The notes: generated by a model from the sequence alone, not told the origin. A stretch of DNA of 64,000 bases from Stenotrophomonas sp. ESTM1D_MKCIP4_1 (GCF_003086895.1 NZ_CP026004.1:2082731-2146730), one strand, 5' to 3'; positions 35,800 to 44,388 are shown, numbered from the stretch's first letter. A program made the numbers and translations.

Positions 35800-37209
35800 T
35801 CAGCCCACTCGGGCCAGCTGTGGTTGCCTGGCGCTGAGCCGGCGCCGTTCGCGGGCCGGGGCGATATCCAGTTGTTCGCGGTATTTTGCGACGGTTCGGC
35901 GGGCAATGTTCACCCCCTGGCGGGACAGCAGGGCGGCAATGGCCTCGTCAGCCAGCGGGCGACCGGCCGGTTCGGCGTCGATCAGGCGGCGCACCATGGC
36001 CTTGACGGCCTGGCCGGACACGCTGGCACCTTCCAGGCGCACAGCGAAGAAGTGCTTCAGCTCGAACGTGCCGCGCGGGGTCTGCAGGAACTTGCCGGTG
36101 GTGATACGCGACACCGTGGATTCGTGCATGCCGATCTCCTCCGCCACTTCCTTCAGGGTCAGCGGGGCCATGGCTTCTTCACCCCGCACCAGGAACGCGG
36201 CCTGACGTTCGACGATCACCCGCGCCGTGCGCAGCAGGGTGTCGTAGCGCATCGACAGGCCGCGGCTGAACCAGCGCGCTTCCTGCAGCATCTCGCGCAG
36301 GGCCGGGGCCGCATCGCTGGTCTCGGCCAGCGCCTGCTCGTACTGGGTGTTGATCGACACGCGGCGGCTGGTGGCCGGGTTCAGCGCAACTTTCCATTGG
36401 TCGTCGGCGTGCCAGGCGACCACATCCGGCACCACCACGGCATTGCGCTCGGGAAGCAGGCTGTCGCCCGGGCGGGGCTGCAGCGAGAGGATCAGGCGCA
36501 CCGCTTCGCGTACGTCATCCACTTCGGCGTCGTGCTGCCGGGCGAGGGCGGAGTAATCATGGGCGGCCAGCGCATCGAGCGCGCCTTCCAGGATGCGCGC
36601 GGCCAGGTGGCGGGCCGGCACCACGCCGTGCAGGCTGTACAGCTGTGCAAGCAGGCACTCGCGCAGATCCTGCGCGGCCATGCCGGCCGGTTCGCCGTGC
36701 AGCAGCTGCTGGCGGATGGCTTCCACGCCAGCGCCGTCGATATCGAACTGAGCGCTGGCCAGCAGCTGCAGCTGGTCGAGCGGGGCCTGCAGGTAGCCCG
36801 CTTCGTCGCAGTGTTCCAGCCAGAATGCCGCGACCGCCAGCTCGCGTTCGTCAAGATCCAGCGCCAGGCGCTGCAGCACGCGCAGCTGCGGGTCGGTGGA
36901 CTCGCCGGCGGCGATGCGGGCCATCCGGTCGTCGTCGCCGTCCTGCCAGCTGGTGCCGGCCACGTCCCACATCGACGACTCGGGCAGCTCATCAAAGGCA
37001 GCCGTTTCCAGCGTGGTGGCGGTGGCGTCGGTGGGGTCGGCAGCCGGGGCTTCGGCCTCCTCGATTTCCAGCAGCGGGTTGGAATCCAGCAACCGCTGGA
37101 TTTCCTGTTCCAGGTGCAGGCCATCCAGCTGCAGCAGCCGGATGGACTGCAGCAACTGCGGCGTGATGTGAAGCGTCTGGCCCAGCTGGGTCGAAAGTGC
37201 AGCCTTCAT
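35800..37209 (-). CDS. rpoN: RNA polymerase sigma-54 factor (flagellar RpoN2)
   Basis: 469 residues. Region I is Gln/Leu-rich (QLGQTLHITPQLLQSIRLLQL), region II is acidic, and region III contains the core-binding part, helix-turn-helix and the RpoN box ARRTVAKYRE near the C-terminus. The flagellar location next to fleQ matches rpoN2 of xanthomonads, which usually carry a second rpoN elsewhere. No sigma-54 element was found in the reading direction of this gene. Confidence 0.95.
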   Translation of the reverse strand: MKAALSTQLGQTLHITPQLLQSIRLLQLDGLHLEQEIQRLLDSNPLLEIEEAEAPAADPTDATATTLETAAFDELPESSMWDVAGTSWQDGDDDRMARIAAGESTDPQLRVLQRLALDLDERELAVAAFWLEHCDEAGYLQAPLDQLQLLASAQFDIDGAGVEAIRQQLLHGEPAGMAAQDLRECLLAQLYSLHGVVPARHLAARILEGALDALAAHDYSALARQHDAEVDDVREAVRLILSLQPRPGDSLLPERNAVVVPDVVAWHADDQWKVALNPATSRRVSINTQYEQALAETSDAAPALREMLQEARWFSRGLSMRYDTLLRTARVIVERQAAFLVRGEEAMAPLTLKEVAEEIGMHESTVSRITTGKFLQTPRGTFELKHFFAVRLEGASVSGQAVKAMVRRLIDAEPAGRPLADEAIAALLSRQGVNIARRTVAKYREQLDIAPARERRRLSARQPQLARVG

Positions 37210-37242
37210 GACAGTTCCCCGGCGCCGCTCCCCGACGCCTTG

Positions 37243-37257
37243 TGGAACACATCTTGC
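37243..37257 (+). promoter_or_regulatory. Sigma-54-like element on the plus strand, no gene downstream
   Basis: TGGAACACATCTTGC keeps GG and GC at 10-nt spacing. It points away from rpoN2 into a 416-nt gap (37210-37626) that has no supported gene on the plus strand. It could drive an untranslated RNA or be a chance match. Confidence 0.35.
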
Positions 37258-37508
37258 TTCTGATCCCGGACAGGCGGAATCGGGGGGTTCCTGAGTGAGT
37301 TGGTGGTGGTCCCGACAGGGTGTAGGGGTATTCCTTACATCGGCGCGGGAAGTTGACGAAGGCTGGCGCCAAGTTGTTGATTTGTGGTGCGCGACGGGCG
37401 GCCTGGCACCGCGTGCGCGTACGGAATTCCGTCAGGGGGTGTCAGGGTGACGGCATTCCGGCGCCTGCGGGTGCCCAACCCTGCGCTCGGCACCCGGCAC
37501 CCGGCGGG

Positions 37509-37595
37509 GTAGAGTCGACCGTTGGTCGACTTCCGCGCGAAGCGCGTGATTTCCGGGCCTGTTACGAAGAGCAGTCGACTGACAGTCGACTCTAC
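37509..37595. repeat. SMAG dimer in the rpoN2 / regulator gap
   Basis: GTAGAGTCGACC with the mirror GGTCGAC (37509-37530) is followed 43 nt later by GTCGACTGACAGTCGACTC ending in CTAC. The outer ends are inverse copies, so the pair looks like two SMAG units in opposite orientation. Confidence 0.75.
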
Positions 37596-37626
37596 CGGGC
37601 CGGCGGGTCATCCGCCGCGCAACCGG

Positions 37627-38265
37627 TCATTCCAGCTCGTGCTGGTGGCGCGCTGCCAGCAGCAGCAGATCGTTGGCGCGGCGGCAGCCGAGCGATTCCA
37701 TCATGCGGGCGCGGTGCGTCTCCACCGTCTTTACGCTGATGCCCAGGTCTGCAGCGATTTCCTTGTTGCTCTCACCCTTGCCGATGCGGCGCAGGATTTC
37801 CCGCTGCCGGGGTGACAGCGCGGCAATGCCGGTGGGCTTCTCGCGGCCCAGCATGGGCGCCAGCATCTTGGCCGAGATCTGCGGACTGAGGAACACCTGG
37901 CCGGCATGCGCGGCGCGCAGCGCCAGTTCCAGCTCCTGCGGGGCGGCATCCTTCACCACGAAACCCACGGCGCCACGGTCCAGTGCATCACGCACATGGG
38001 CGGCATCGTCATGCATGGTCATCATCACGATGCGCGTACCTGGCGCGCGCAGGCGGATGTCGCTCAGCGCTTCCAGGCCGGTACGGCCGGGCAGCGAAAG
38101 ATCCATCAGGACCACGTCCGGTGCGTGCTGCAGGGCCATCTGCAACGCTTGTTCGGCGTTGCTGGCCTCGGCCACCAGCTGCACGTCGGCAAACCCCTGC
38201 AGCAGCCGCGCCAGGCCAGCGCGAACCAGGGTGTGATCGTCGACGATGAGAACTCGCACAGGCAC
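37627..38265 (-). CDS. NarL/FixJ-family response regulator
   Basis: 212 residues. The receiver has the DDH acid pocket and Asp in VVLMDLSLPGRTG. The LuxR-type helix-turn-helix (LSPRQREILRRIGKGESNKEIAADLGISVKTVETH) covers about residues 145-200. The start is GTG at 38265 with no strong ribosome site; a second GTG two codons on is possible. No kinase gene adjoins it. The HisKA_3-type kinase at 61183 belongs to the class that normally partners such regulators, but is 23 kb away. Confidence 0.9.
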   Translation of the reverse strand: MPVRVLIVDDHTLVRAGLARLLQGFADVQLVAEASNAEQALQMALQHAPDVVLMDLSLPGRTGLEALSDIRLRAPGTRIVMMTMHDDAAHVRDALDRGAVGFVVKDAAPQELELALRAAHAGQVFLSPQISAKMLAPMLGREKPTGIAALSPRQREILRRIGKGESNKEIAADLGISVKTVETHRARMMESLGCRRANDLLLLAARHQHELE

Positions 38266-38350
38266 GTTGCAGGTCCGTAAGGGGAGTCCACCTTAACTTA
38301 GCTGAACGGGCACGCCAAGAGCAGTCCGTCCCGCTTCCGGGTGGCAGGTT

Positions 38351-38929
38351 TCAGCGCGTGCGTCGCGCTTCGGCAACCTGACGCCGATGCAAACGGAACA
38401 AGTGACGTTCCATGGCCATTTCCAGGCCATCGCCCAGGCGGTTGAAGCGCAGCCACAGGAAATGGCCGCCGCTGCCATCGGCCGCTTCGGCGATGACGTC
38501 CACGGGCAGGTCGATGTTGTCCGGCAACCACTCGCTGGGCTGCAGGCGCACCACGCCGGCCTGGCCGGGCAGGGCGCCGCTGCGGGGGCCCAGCTGCAGG
38601 CGGATGCCACGGCGCGACCAGCGCACCGGGCGCAGGGGCAGGTCGTGACCCTGCTGGCGCACCAGGCGGCCCAGCAGCACCAGGGTCAGGTCAAGCTTGG
38701 CTTCCAGCCGCTGGATCTGCAGCGTGGCTTCGCTGCGCTCATCGTGCTCGTCCACGCGGCTGTCTTCCACCAGCGCCAGGCTGCGCAGCAGGCCCTCGGC
38801 GCTGCTGGTGCGGCCGAAGGCGCTGCCGGCCTGGAACTCGGCCGGCAGGGCCAGCTCGCAGCTGAGCGTTTCGTCGAACAGCTCGCTCTCGGCCGGGTGG
38901 TGCAGCGACGTGGTCGGCAGCAGGGTCAT
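38351..38929 (-). CDS. Atypical PilZ-domain protein
   Basis: 192 residues. The second half forms a PilZ-like beta barrel (PVRWSRRGIRLQLG, then FLWLRFNRLGDGLEMAMERH). The canonical cyclic-di-GMP motif RxxxR plus D/NxSxxG is degenerate: only the Ser and Gly of WSRRG remain. A long amphipathic helix lies before it (EATLQIQRLEAKLDLTLVLLG), as in the tetrameric PilZ proteins described in Xanthomonas. It may act as a partner-binding module in motility rather than a cyclic-di-GMP receptor. It overlaps the FliT-like gene. Confidence 0.82.
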   Translation of the reverse strand: MTLLPTTSLHHPAESELFDETLSCELALPAEFQAGSAFGRTSSAEGLLRSLALVEDSRVDEHDERSEATLQIQRLEAKLDLTLVLLGRLVRQQGHDLPLRPVRWSRRGIRLQLGPRSGALPGQAGVVRLQPSEWLPDNIDLPVDVIAEAADGSGGHFLWLRFNRLGDGLEMAMERHLFRLHRRQVAEARRTR

Positions 38930-39231
38930 GCCAGCGATTCTGCCTTGCGGTACGCATGGGCGGCGCGAAGGGAGGTGCGCCCGGCGTTGAGGTGGCGGGC
39001 AGCGGTATCACGCAGTTCGCACATTTCGTCCATTACGGCGTGCTGCAGGGCGAGCAGGCGGGTGATTTCCTGGATGGAGATCGGCGAGATCGGATGGGCG
39101 AACAGACCCCGCACGTCGCGGTCGTAGCTCTCCACCAGCCGCTCGGCTTCGTCATGGGAACCGCTGTGCACCGCCGTGCGCAGGCCCTCCAGCGACTGTG
39201 CCAGCGCCTGGATGCTCGCAGAAACGTCCAT
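38926..39231 (-). CDS. FliT-like small flagellar protein
   Basis: 101-residue helical protein 3 nt after fliS and overlapping the PilZ gene. Size, helical make-up and the position directly behind fliS suggest a FliT-type chaperone that binds FliD, but sequence similarity is not strong enough to be certain. Confidence 0.65.
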   Translation of the reverse strand: MDVSASIQALAQSLEGLRTAVHSGSHDEAERLVESYDRDVRGLFAHPISPISIQEITRLLALQHAVMDEMCELRDTAARHLNAGRTSLRAAHAYRKAESLA

Positions 39232-39234
39232 CGA

Positions 39235-39654
39235 TCAGGCCTCCGCCGGCGAGGCGGCGTGGCGCTGGTCGGCGGGGATGGCGGCCCATGCGGACTCGAT
39301 CTCCACCAGCAGCCCCAGCACTTCCTGCAGCGCGACCGGATCGTTGTGCAGGTTGGCCTCGGTCAGGCGCTGCAGCATGTACTCGTAGAGCGAGGACAGG
39401 TTGCCCGCGATCTCGCCACCGGCCTCGTGGTCGATGGAGCCATTGAGGTGGCCGACGATCGCGCACGCTTCACCGATGGCGCGGCCCTTGCGCGCCTGGT
39501 CGCCCTGGCTCAGCGCTGCTTCGGCGCGTCGCACGCGCTCGCAGGCGCCGCCCAGCAGCATGGCGACAAGCTTGTGCGGGTCGGCTTCGGTGGCGCTGCT
39601 GGAAACACCTACCTTGCGGTACTGCTCAGCGAACTGGCGGCTGGTGCCGTGCAT
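39235..39654 (-). CDS. fliS: Flagellin export chaperone FliS
   Basis: 139 residues forming the four-helix FliS bundle. Family marks include YRKVGVSSSATEADPHKLVAMLLGG near the N-terminus and the helix LSSLYEYMLQRLTEAN. Keeps flagellin unfolded before export. AGGAGAAG precedes the ATG, and a sigma-28 element lies about 100 nt upstream. First gene of a fliS / fliT-like / pilZ unit. Confidence 0.94.
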   Translation of the reverse strand: MHGTSRQFAEQYRKVGVSSSATEADPHKLVAMLLGGACERVRRAEAALSQGDQARKGRAIGEACAIVGHLNGSIDHEAGGEIAGNLSSLYEYMLQRLTEANLHNDPVALQEVLGLLVEIESAWAAIPADQRHAASPAEA

Positions 39655-39755
39655 GGTTTCTTCTCCTGGATCCTGTCAGTGGCGCGCACGGGTGGACGCG
39701 TTCCAACCACTGGCGACGGCATGCGTGATTCGCGCCTGGCGTCGGGTTGTTCTTG

Positions 39756-39783
39756 ATATCGGCGCGGTCGGGCCAACTCTTGA
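39756..39783 (-). promoter_or_regulatory. Sigma-28 promoter of fliS
   Basis: On the minus strand TCAAG, 15 nt, GCCGATAT. The -35 box falls inside the hairpin that follows fliD (39770-39790). Confidence 0.8.
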
Positions 39784-39790
39784 GTGGCCC
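39770..39790 (-). terminator. Terminator-like hairpin after fliD
   Basis: GGGCC, A, ACTC, TT, GAGT, GGCCC starts 8 nt past the fliD stop. No long U tract follows. The hairpin contains the -35 box of the fliS promoter. Confidence 0.6.
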
Positions 39791-39797
39791 GTTACGG

Positions 39798-41162
39798 TCA
39801 TTTGCTGGTCTTGGCCTGCAGCGATGCCAGCTGCTGGGTCAGGTAGTCGCTGGTGCTCTGCATCTGCGCCACCAGCTGGTCCATGGCCGTGAACTGGGCG
39901 GTATAGCGCGCAGAGACCTTTTCCATTCGGGCGTCCAGGTCATCCAGCTCCTTTTCCAGCGTCTTGATCTGCTTGTTCAACGCGGTAGTGCGCTGGGTCA
40001 GCGTGCCCTGGGTGCTGTCGAGCTGGCTCTTCAGCATCGTCTGCATGCTGGTGGTCAGCGTGCCCTTCTCGCCGAACAGTGCATCCGCGGCGGCGGGATC
40101 GGCAGCCATGGTCTTGTCGAACGCGGCCGAGTCGAATGAAAGCGATCCATCCTTGCCGATGGTCACGCCCAGCGCCTTGAGCTGGTTGACGTTGGCGCTC
40201 ATCTGCCCGCGCAGCTGCTGCTGCAGGCCGCGCACCATGGAATCGCCGGTCAGCACGGAGGCCGTTTCGGTGGTGGCATCGTAGGCGCTGGCCGACTTCA
40301 GCATGCTGCTGGTGGCGTTGTAGGCGGCGATGAAGGCCTGCAGGTTGGTCTTCATCGGCGTGTTGTCCTGCGCCACGGTCAGGGTCTTGGTGGTGCCGAC
40401 CTCTGCCTTGGTCACCGTCAGGGTCACGCCCGGGATGATGTCGGCAATGGTGTTGCTGCTGGACGTACGGGTGAAGCCGTCAACCTTCACCACGGCATCG
40501 GTGGGTGCGACGGTCTGGGTCAGGCCGCCGGAGGTGCCGTCCCAGGTCAACTGGTCCAGGCCGCCATTGCCACCACTGCTGCTGAGCGTGATGGCACCCT
40601 TCGTGCCCGAATCAACGGCATTCAGCACCAGGTGCTGGCCGTCGTCGGCCGTGATCACGCTGGCGCTGACCCCCTTGCCGCCGGCGGCGCTGTTGATGGC
40701 CGAGGCGATGTCCGACAGCGTGCCCTTGTCCGACACGTCGATGGACAGCGTCTTGTCACCGTAGGCAACCGTCAGCGTGCCCGTGCCGATCTGGGTGTCT
40801 TTGCTGAACGCAGCGGAGGTCAGTTTCTGGTTCTGCGACAGGCTGACCACTTCGATGTTGTGGGTGCCGGCGGTCGCCGCAGTCTTGCCGGTGGTGGCAT
40901 CGGTGACGATGGCGGCGGTGAAGCCGGCGTTCTCTGCGGGCGTGGCCTTGAACGTCGGCCGCGATGCACTCTTGGAGAAGGTCTCCAGGGCAGTCTGCAG
41001 GCTGGTGAGCGAACTCTTGATGCTGCCCAGCGCCGATAATTTGGCGGTCGCCGCCGTGCCGGCCGTATTGATCCGGGTTTCCGTCGGCTTGCGTTCGGCC
41101 GCAACCAGCTGGGCGACGATGGTAGTGACGTCGAGGCCGGAGCCTACAGTGCTTAGTGCCAT
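39798..41162 (-). CDS. fliD: Flagellar filament cap protein FliD
   Basis: 454 residues from the ATG at 41162, with AAGGAAC upstream. N-terminal FliD domain (MALSTVGSGLDVTTIVAQLV) and C-terminal coiled coil (QLVAQMQSTSDYLTQQLASL) are the parts that sit in the export channel; the Thr/Ala/Gly-rich middle is surface exposed. Caps the filament and folds flagellin. A longer reading frame upstream is rejected because it spans the promoter. Confidence 0.95.
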   Translation of the reverse strand: MALSTVGSGLDVTTIVAQLVAAERKPTETRINTAGTAATAKLSALGSIKSSLTSLQTALETFSKSASRPTFKATPAENAGFTAAIVTDATTGKTAATAGTHNIEVVSLSQNQKLTSAAFSKDTQIGTGTLTVAYGDKTLSIDVSDKGTLSDIASAINSAAGGKGVSASVITADDGQHLVLNAVDSGTKGAITLSSSGGNGGLDQLTWDGTSGGLTQTVAPTDAVVKVDGFTRTSSSNTIADIIPGVTLTVTKAEVGTTKTLTVAQDNTPMKTNLQAFIAAYNATSSMLKSASAYDATTETASVLTGDSMVRGLQQQLRGQMSANVNQLKALGVTIGKDGSLSFDSAAFDKTMAADPAAADALFGEKGTLTTSMQTMLKSQLDSTQGTLTQRTTALNKQIKTLEKELDDLDARMEKVSARYTAQFTAMDQLVAQMQSTSDYLTQQLASLQAKTSK

Positions 41163-41214
41163 GGGAGTTCCTTGCGAGATGCCGGTATTCCGAACACCGC
41201 CGGCCCAAAGGGAA

Positions 41215-41240
41215 TATCGGCCGGTGCGTGGCCCACTTGA
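41215..41240 (-). promoter_or_regulatory. Sigma-28 promoter of fliD
   Basis: On the minus strand TCAAG, 14 nt, GCCGATAT. The predicted start near 41206 gives a leader of about 45 nt. Confidence 0.75.
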
Positions 41241-41293
41241 GCCATTCGGAGTGTTGTCATGCACCCGCTCCTGCAACCGGCGTGCCAGAACGC

Positions 41294-41319
41294 ATGAAGC
41301 CCGCTTGCGCGGGCTTCAT
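41294..41319 (-). terminator. Hairpin terminator after the first flagellin gene
   Basis: ATGAAGCCCGC and its mirror GCGGGCTTCAT with a 4-nt loop, 25 nt past the fliC stop. The T tract is poor. Confidence 0.7.
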
Positions 41320-41343
41320 GGAGATCGGGCTGAAGGCCTTCTC

Positions 41344-42753
41344 TTACTGGAGCAGGCTCAGCACGCTCTGCGAGGAGCTGTTGGCCTGGGCCAGCATCGC
41401 GGTACCGGCCTGCTGCAGGATCTGCGTGCGGGTCAGTTCAGCGGTTTCCTTGGCGTAGTCGGTGTCGCGGATGCGGCTGCGCGAGGCCGACAGGTTCTCC
41501 GAGGAGGTCTGCAGGTTGGCAACCACCGAGGTGAAGCGGTTCTGCACGGCACCCAGGTCGGCGCGCGAGGAGTTGATGGTCTGCAGTGCGGCGTCGACCG
41601 AACGCATCACGGCTTCAGCACCCTTCACGTCGCTGATGTCGAAGGCGGACACGGCGGTGCCGGTGTCGCTGATGGCGACCGAAGCATCGCCACCGACGGT
41701 GAAGCCGGTGAAGGCCATGGTGCCATTCACGTTGCTCGGGGCCGCGTAGTTGATGTTCAGCGTGCCGCCGGTGGTGGCGTCAGCGGCAATACCGTACGAA
41801 GCCGAGGTTGCTGCATCGCCCGCGGTGAATGCGGTGGTGATGTTGCGGCCATCGTCAGCGATCAGGTCCAGGCCCGAACCATTGTCAACGGCGCGGACGC
41901 CGGTGCGGGACGACTGGGCGTTGATCTGCGCCATGGCGTTGGCGCGGTTCGACGCTGCATCGCCGGTGTTGGTCAGGTTGATGTTGACGCCGTTGATCTG
42001 CACCGAGTCAGCATCGCCGGCCGTGCCAGCGGCGCCGGAAGTGCCCGAAACCTTGGCAGCATTGGCGGTGACCTGCATGCCGGCGATGCCCTTGCTGGTG
42101 ATGGCAGCAGCGATTGCGGCGGCATCATTGGCAATGGTGCCCAGATCGTAGTCGGTACCACCGACGTTGATCGACTTGGCTGCAGCGGTGTCGCTGGCGG
42201 TGCCAATGCCCTTGTCGAGCGCGTTCACGCCCTGGTACTGGCCCAGCGCCGAGGTGCGGGCGTTGGCAATGCCGGAGATGGCGATGGTCTGGCCGGCGTT
42301 GGCGCCGATCTGGAAGGACTTGCTGCCGAAGCTGCCGTCCAGCAGCTTGGTGCCGTTGAATTCGGTCTGGGTGGCAACGCGGTCGATTTCCGAGACCAGC
42401 TGGGTGACTTCGGCCTGCAGGGCGGCGCGGTCGGTGTCGGAGTTGGTGGCGTTGGCGGACTGGACAGCCAGTTCGCGGATACGCTGCAGGTTGTTGCCGA
42501 TTTCGGTCATCGCGCCTTCAGCGGTCTGCGCCAGCGAGATGCCGTCGTTGGCGTTGCGCGAGGCAACGTCCAGGCCGCGGATCTGGGTGGTGAAACGCTC
42601 GGAGATCGCCAGGCCGGCAGCATCGTCCTTGGCGCTGTTGATGCGCAGGCCGGACGACAGGCGCTGGATGGTCGTAGCCAGCGAAGCACCGCTGGTGCCC
42701 AGGTTGCGCTGGGCATTGAGCGACATGATGTTGGTGTTGATGACTTGTGCCAT
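41344..42753 (-). CDS. fliC: Flagellin FliC (copy downstream)
   Basis: 469-residue filament protein. Start at 42753 (MAQVINTNIMSLNAQRNL) with AGAGGAAAT upstream; a longer in-frame reading crosses the promoter and is rejected. Conserved D0/D1 ends, including the flg22-type segment RINSAKDDAAGL and the TLR5-type segment QRIRELAV, surround a variable Ala/Thr/Gly-rich centre. The C-terminus ends AQANSSSQSVLSLLQ. Paralogue of the gene at 42982 with similar ends and a diverged middle. Confidence 0.96.
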   Translation of the reverse strand: MAQVINTNIMSLNAQRNLGTSGASLATTIQRLSSGLRINSAKDDAAGLAISERFTTQIRGLDVASRNANDGISLAQTAEGAMTEIGNNLQRIRELAVQSANATNSDTDRAALQAEVTQLVSEIDRVATQTEFNGTKLLDGSFGSKSFQIGANAGQTIAISGIANARTSALGQYQGVNALDKGIGTASDTAAAKSINVGGTDYDLGTIANDAAAIAAAITSKGIAGMQVTANAAKVSGTSGAAGTAGDADSVQINGVNINLTNTGDAASNRANAMAQINAQSSRTGVRAVDNGSGLDLIADDGRNITTAFTAGDAATSASYGIAADATTGGTLNINYAAPSNVNGTMAFTGFTVGGDASVAISDTGTAVSAFDISDVKGAEAVMRSVDAALQTINSSRADLGAVQNRFTSVVANLQTSSENLSASRSRIRDTDYAKETAELTRTQILQQAGTAMLAQANSSSQSVLSLLQ

Positions 42754-42847
42754 GGTGGCGATTTCCTCTTTGGCGTTAGACCCGGAAGCTGTGTCCGGTA
42801 CCTTTGCAGCTGGGCGGGGAGAGTCTGCAATGCCGCTGCTGATACCA

Positions 42848-42874
42848 ATAACGGCAACCCATCGCGGGCCTTTA
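42848..42874 (-). promoter_or_regulatory. Sigma-28 promoter of fliC
   Basis: On the minus strand TAAA, 15 nt, GCCGTTAT, the same arrangement as before flgM. The predicted start near 42840 gives a leader of about 87 nt. Confidence 0.8.
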
Positions 42875-42935
42875 GAGGGAATTGACAATTCGTGAGGCCG
42901 CGCACGCGCCGGGCATCTGGCCTCCCTGAACGAAC

Positions 42936-42958
42936 AGGGCCCTCCAATGGAGGGCCCT
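42936..42958 (-). terminator. Terminator between the two flagellin genes
   Basis: AGGGCCCTCC, ATT, GGAGGGCCCT: a 10-bp perfect stem 23 nt after the stop of the upstream flagellin. It would stop read-through into the second flagellin gene. Confidence 0.8.
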
Positions 42959-42981
42959 GGTGGTCCAGCTGTCAGTAACGC

Positions 42982-44388
42982 TTACTGCTGCAGCAGGCTC
43001 AGCACGCTCTGGGTGGAGGTGTTGGCCTGGGCCAGCATCGCGGTGCCGGCCTGCTGCAGGATCTGCGTGCGGGTCAGTTCAGCGGTTTCCTTGGCGTAGT
43101 CGGCGTCACGAATACGGCTGCGCGAAGCAGACAGGTTTTCCGAGGTGGTCTGCAGGTTGGCGATGGTCGAGGTGAAGCGGTTCTGCACCGCACCCAGGTC
43201 GGCACGCGAGGAGTTGATGGTCTGCAGCGCGGCGTCCACCGAGCGCAGCACGGCTTCGGCGCCGTCCACCTTGCTGATGTCGAACGCGGCCACCGAGGTG
43301 CCGGTGCTGGCGATGGCCAGCGGATCCCAATCGATGTCGTCGAAGCCGGTGGTGAATTCGATCGTGCCCTGCACGTTGTCCGGTGCCACGTAGTTGATGT
43401 TCAGCGTGCCGCCCACCGTGCCATCGGCCGGCAGGCCGTAGTCGCCCACGCCAGCGCCGGTGAATTCGGTGGTGATGTTGCGACCGTCGGAGACCAGGGC
43501 GATGCCCGAACCGTTGTCCTCGGCGCGCACGCCGGTCTTGGCAGACTGCGCGTTGATCTGCGCGATGGCGTTGGCGCGGTTGCTGGCAGCGTTGCCGGTG
43601 TTGGTCAGGTTGATCTGCGTGCCGTTGATGGTCATCACATCGACATCGCCTGCGGTGCCGGCGATGGCAGCGCTGGTGCCCACGGCGCGGGCGGCATTGG
43701 CGGTGGCCTGGAAGCCGGCGATGTTCTGGCTGGTCAGCGCGGCGGCGATGGCCTTGGCATCGTCAGCCACGGTGCCCAGGTTGTAGACCGTGCCACCGAT
43801 GGTGATGGCCTTGGCGCTGGCGGTGTCGCTGGCAGCGGCCATGGCCATGCTCTTCTCGTTCACGCCCTGGTACTGGCCCAGTGCGGATGCGCGGGCGTTG
43901 GCGATGCTGTCGATGCTGATGGTCTGGCCGGCGTTGGCACCGATCTGGAAGATCTGCGAGGAGAACGAGCCGTCCAGCAGCTTGGTGCCGTTGAAGTCGG
44001 TCTGGGTGGCCACGCGGTCGATTTCGGCAACCAGCTGCGACACTTCCGCCTGCAGGGCCTGGCGGTCGGTGTCGGAGTTGGTGGCGTTGGCCGACTGCAC
44101 GGCCAGTTCACGGATACGCTGCAGGTTGTTGCCGATTTCGGTCATCGCGCCTTCGGCGGTCTGCGCCAGCGAGATGCCGTCGTTGGCGTTGCGTGCAGCC
44201 ACGTCCAGGCCGCGGATCTGGGTGGTGAAGCGTTCGGAGATCGCCAGGCCGGCGGCATCGTCCTTTGCGCTGTTGATGCGCAGGCCCGAAGACAGGCGCT
44301 GGATCGAGGTCGCCAACGACGCACCGGAGGTGTTCAGGTTGCGCTGTGCGTTGAGCGACATGATGTTGGTGTTGATGACTTGTGCCAT
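42982..44388 (-). CDS. fliC: Flagellin FliC paralogue (copy upstream)
   Basis: 468 residues. N-terminus MAQVINTNIMSLNAQRNL and C-terminus AQANTSTQSVLSLLQQ are near-identical to the neighbouring flagellin; differences concentrate between about residues 170 and 380. The flg22-type segment RINSAKDDAAGL and QRIRELAV are conserved. GGAGAAAC precedes the ATG. The 99-nt gap to flgL has no convincing sigma-28 element, so this copy may depend on flgL read-through or another promoter. Confidence 0.95.
   Translation of the reverse strand: MAQVINTNIMSLNAQRNLNTSGASLATSIQRLSSGLRINSAKDDAAGLAISERFTTQIRGLDVAARNANDGISLAQTAEGAMTEIGNNLQRIRELAVQSANATNSDTDRQALQAEVSQLVAEIDRVATQTDFNGTKLLDGSFSSQIFQIGANAGQTISIDSIANARASALGQYQGVNEKSMAMAAASDTASAKAITIGGTVYNLGTVADDAKAIAAALTSQNIAGFQATANAARAVGTSAAIAGTAGDVDVMTINGTQINLTNTGNAASNRANAIAQINAQSAKTGVRAEDNGSGIALVSDGRNITTEFTGAGVGDYGLPADGTVGGTLNINYVAPDNVQGTIEFTTGFDDIDWDPLAIASTGTSVAAFDISKVDGAEAVLRSVDAALQTINSSRADLGAVQNRFTSTIANLQTTSENLSASRSRIRDADYAKETAELTRTQILQQAGTAMLAQANTSTQSVLSLLQQ

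Larger units (their letters stand above)
37210..37626. other. 416-nt gap between rpoN2 and the NarL-type regulator
   Basis: No supported coding region on either strand. It holds the plus-strand sigma-54-like element (37243-37257), the SMAG dimer (37509-37595) and an ACGGAATTCCGT palindrome near 37420-37432 that recurs near 26371. No promoter for rpoN2 could be identified. Confidence 0.7.

Noticed and set aside
37340..37370. Possible sigma-28 -10 box (GCCGATGT) on the minus strand before rpoN2
   Set aside because: No -35 box lies at the right distance.
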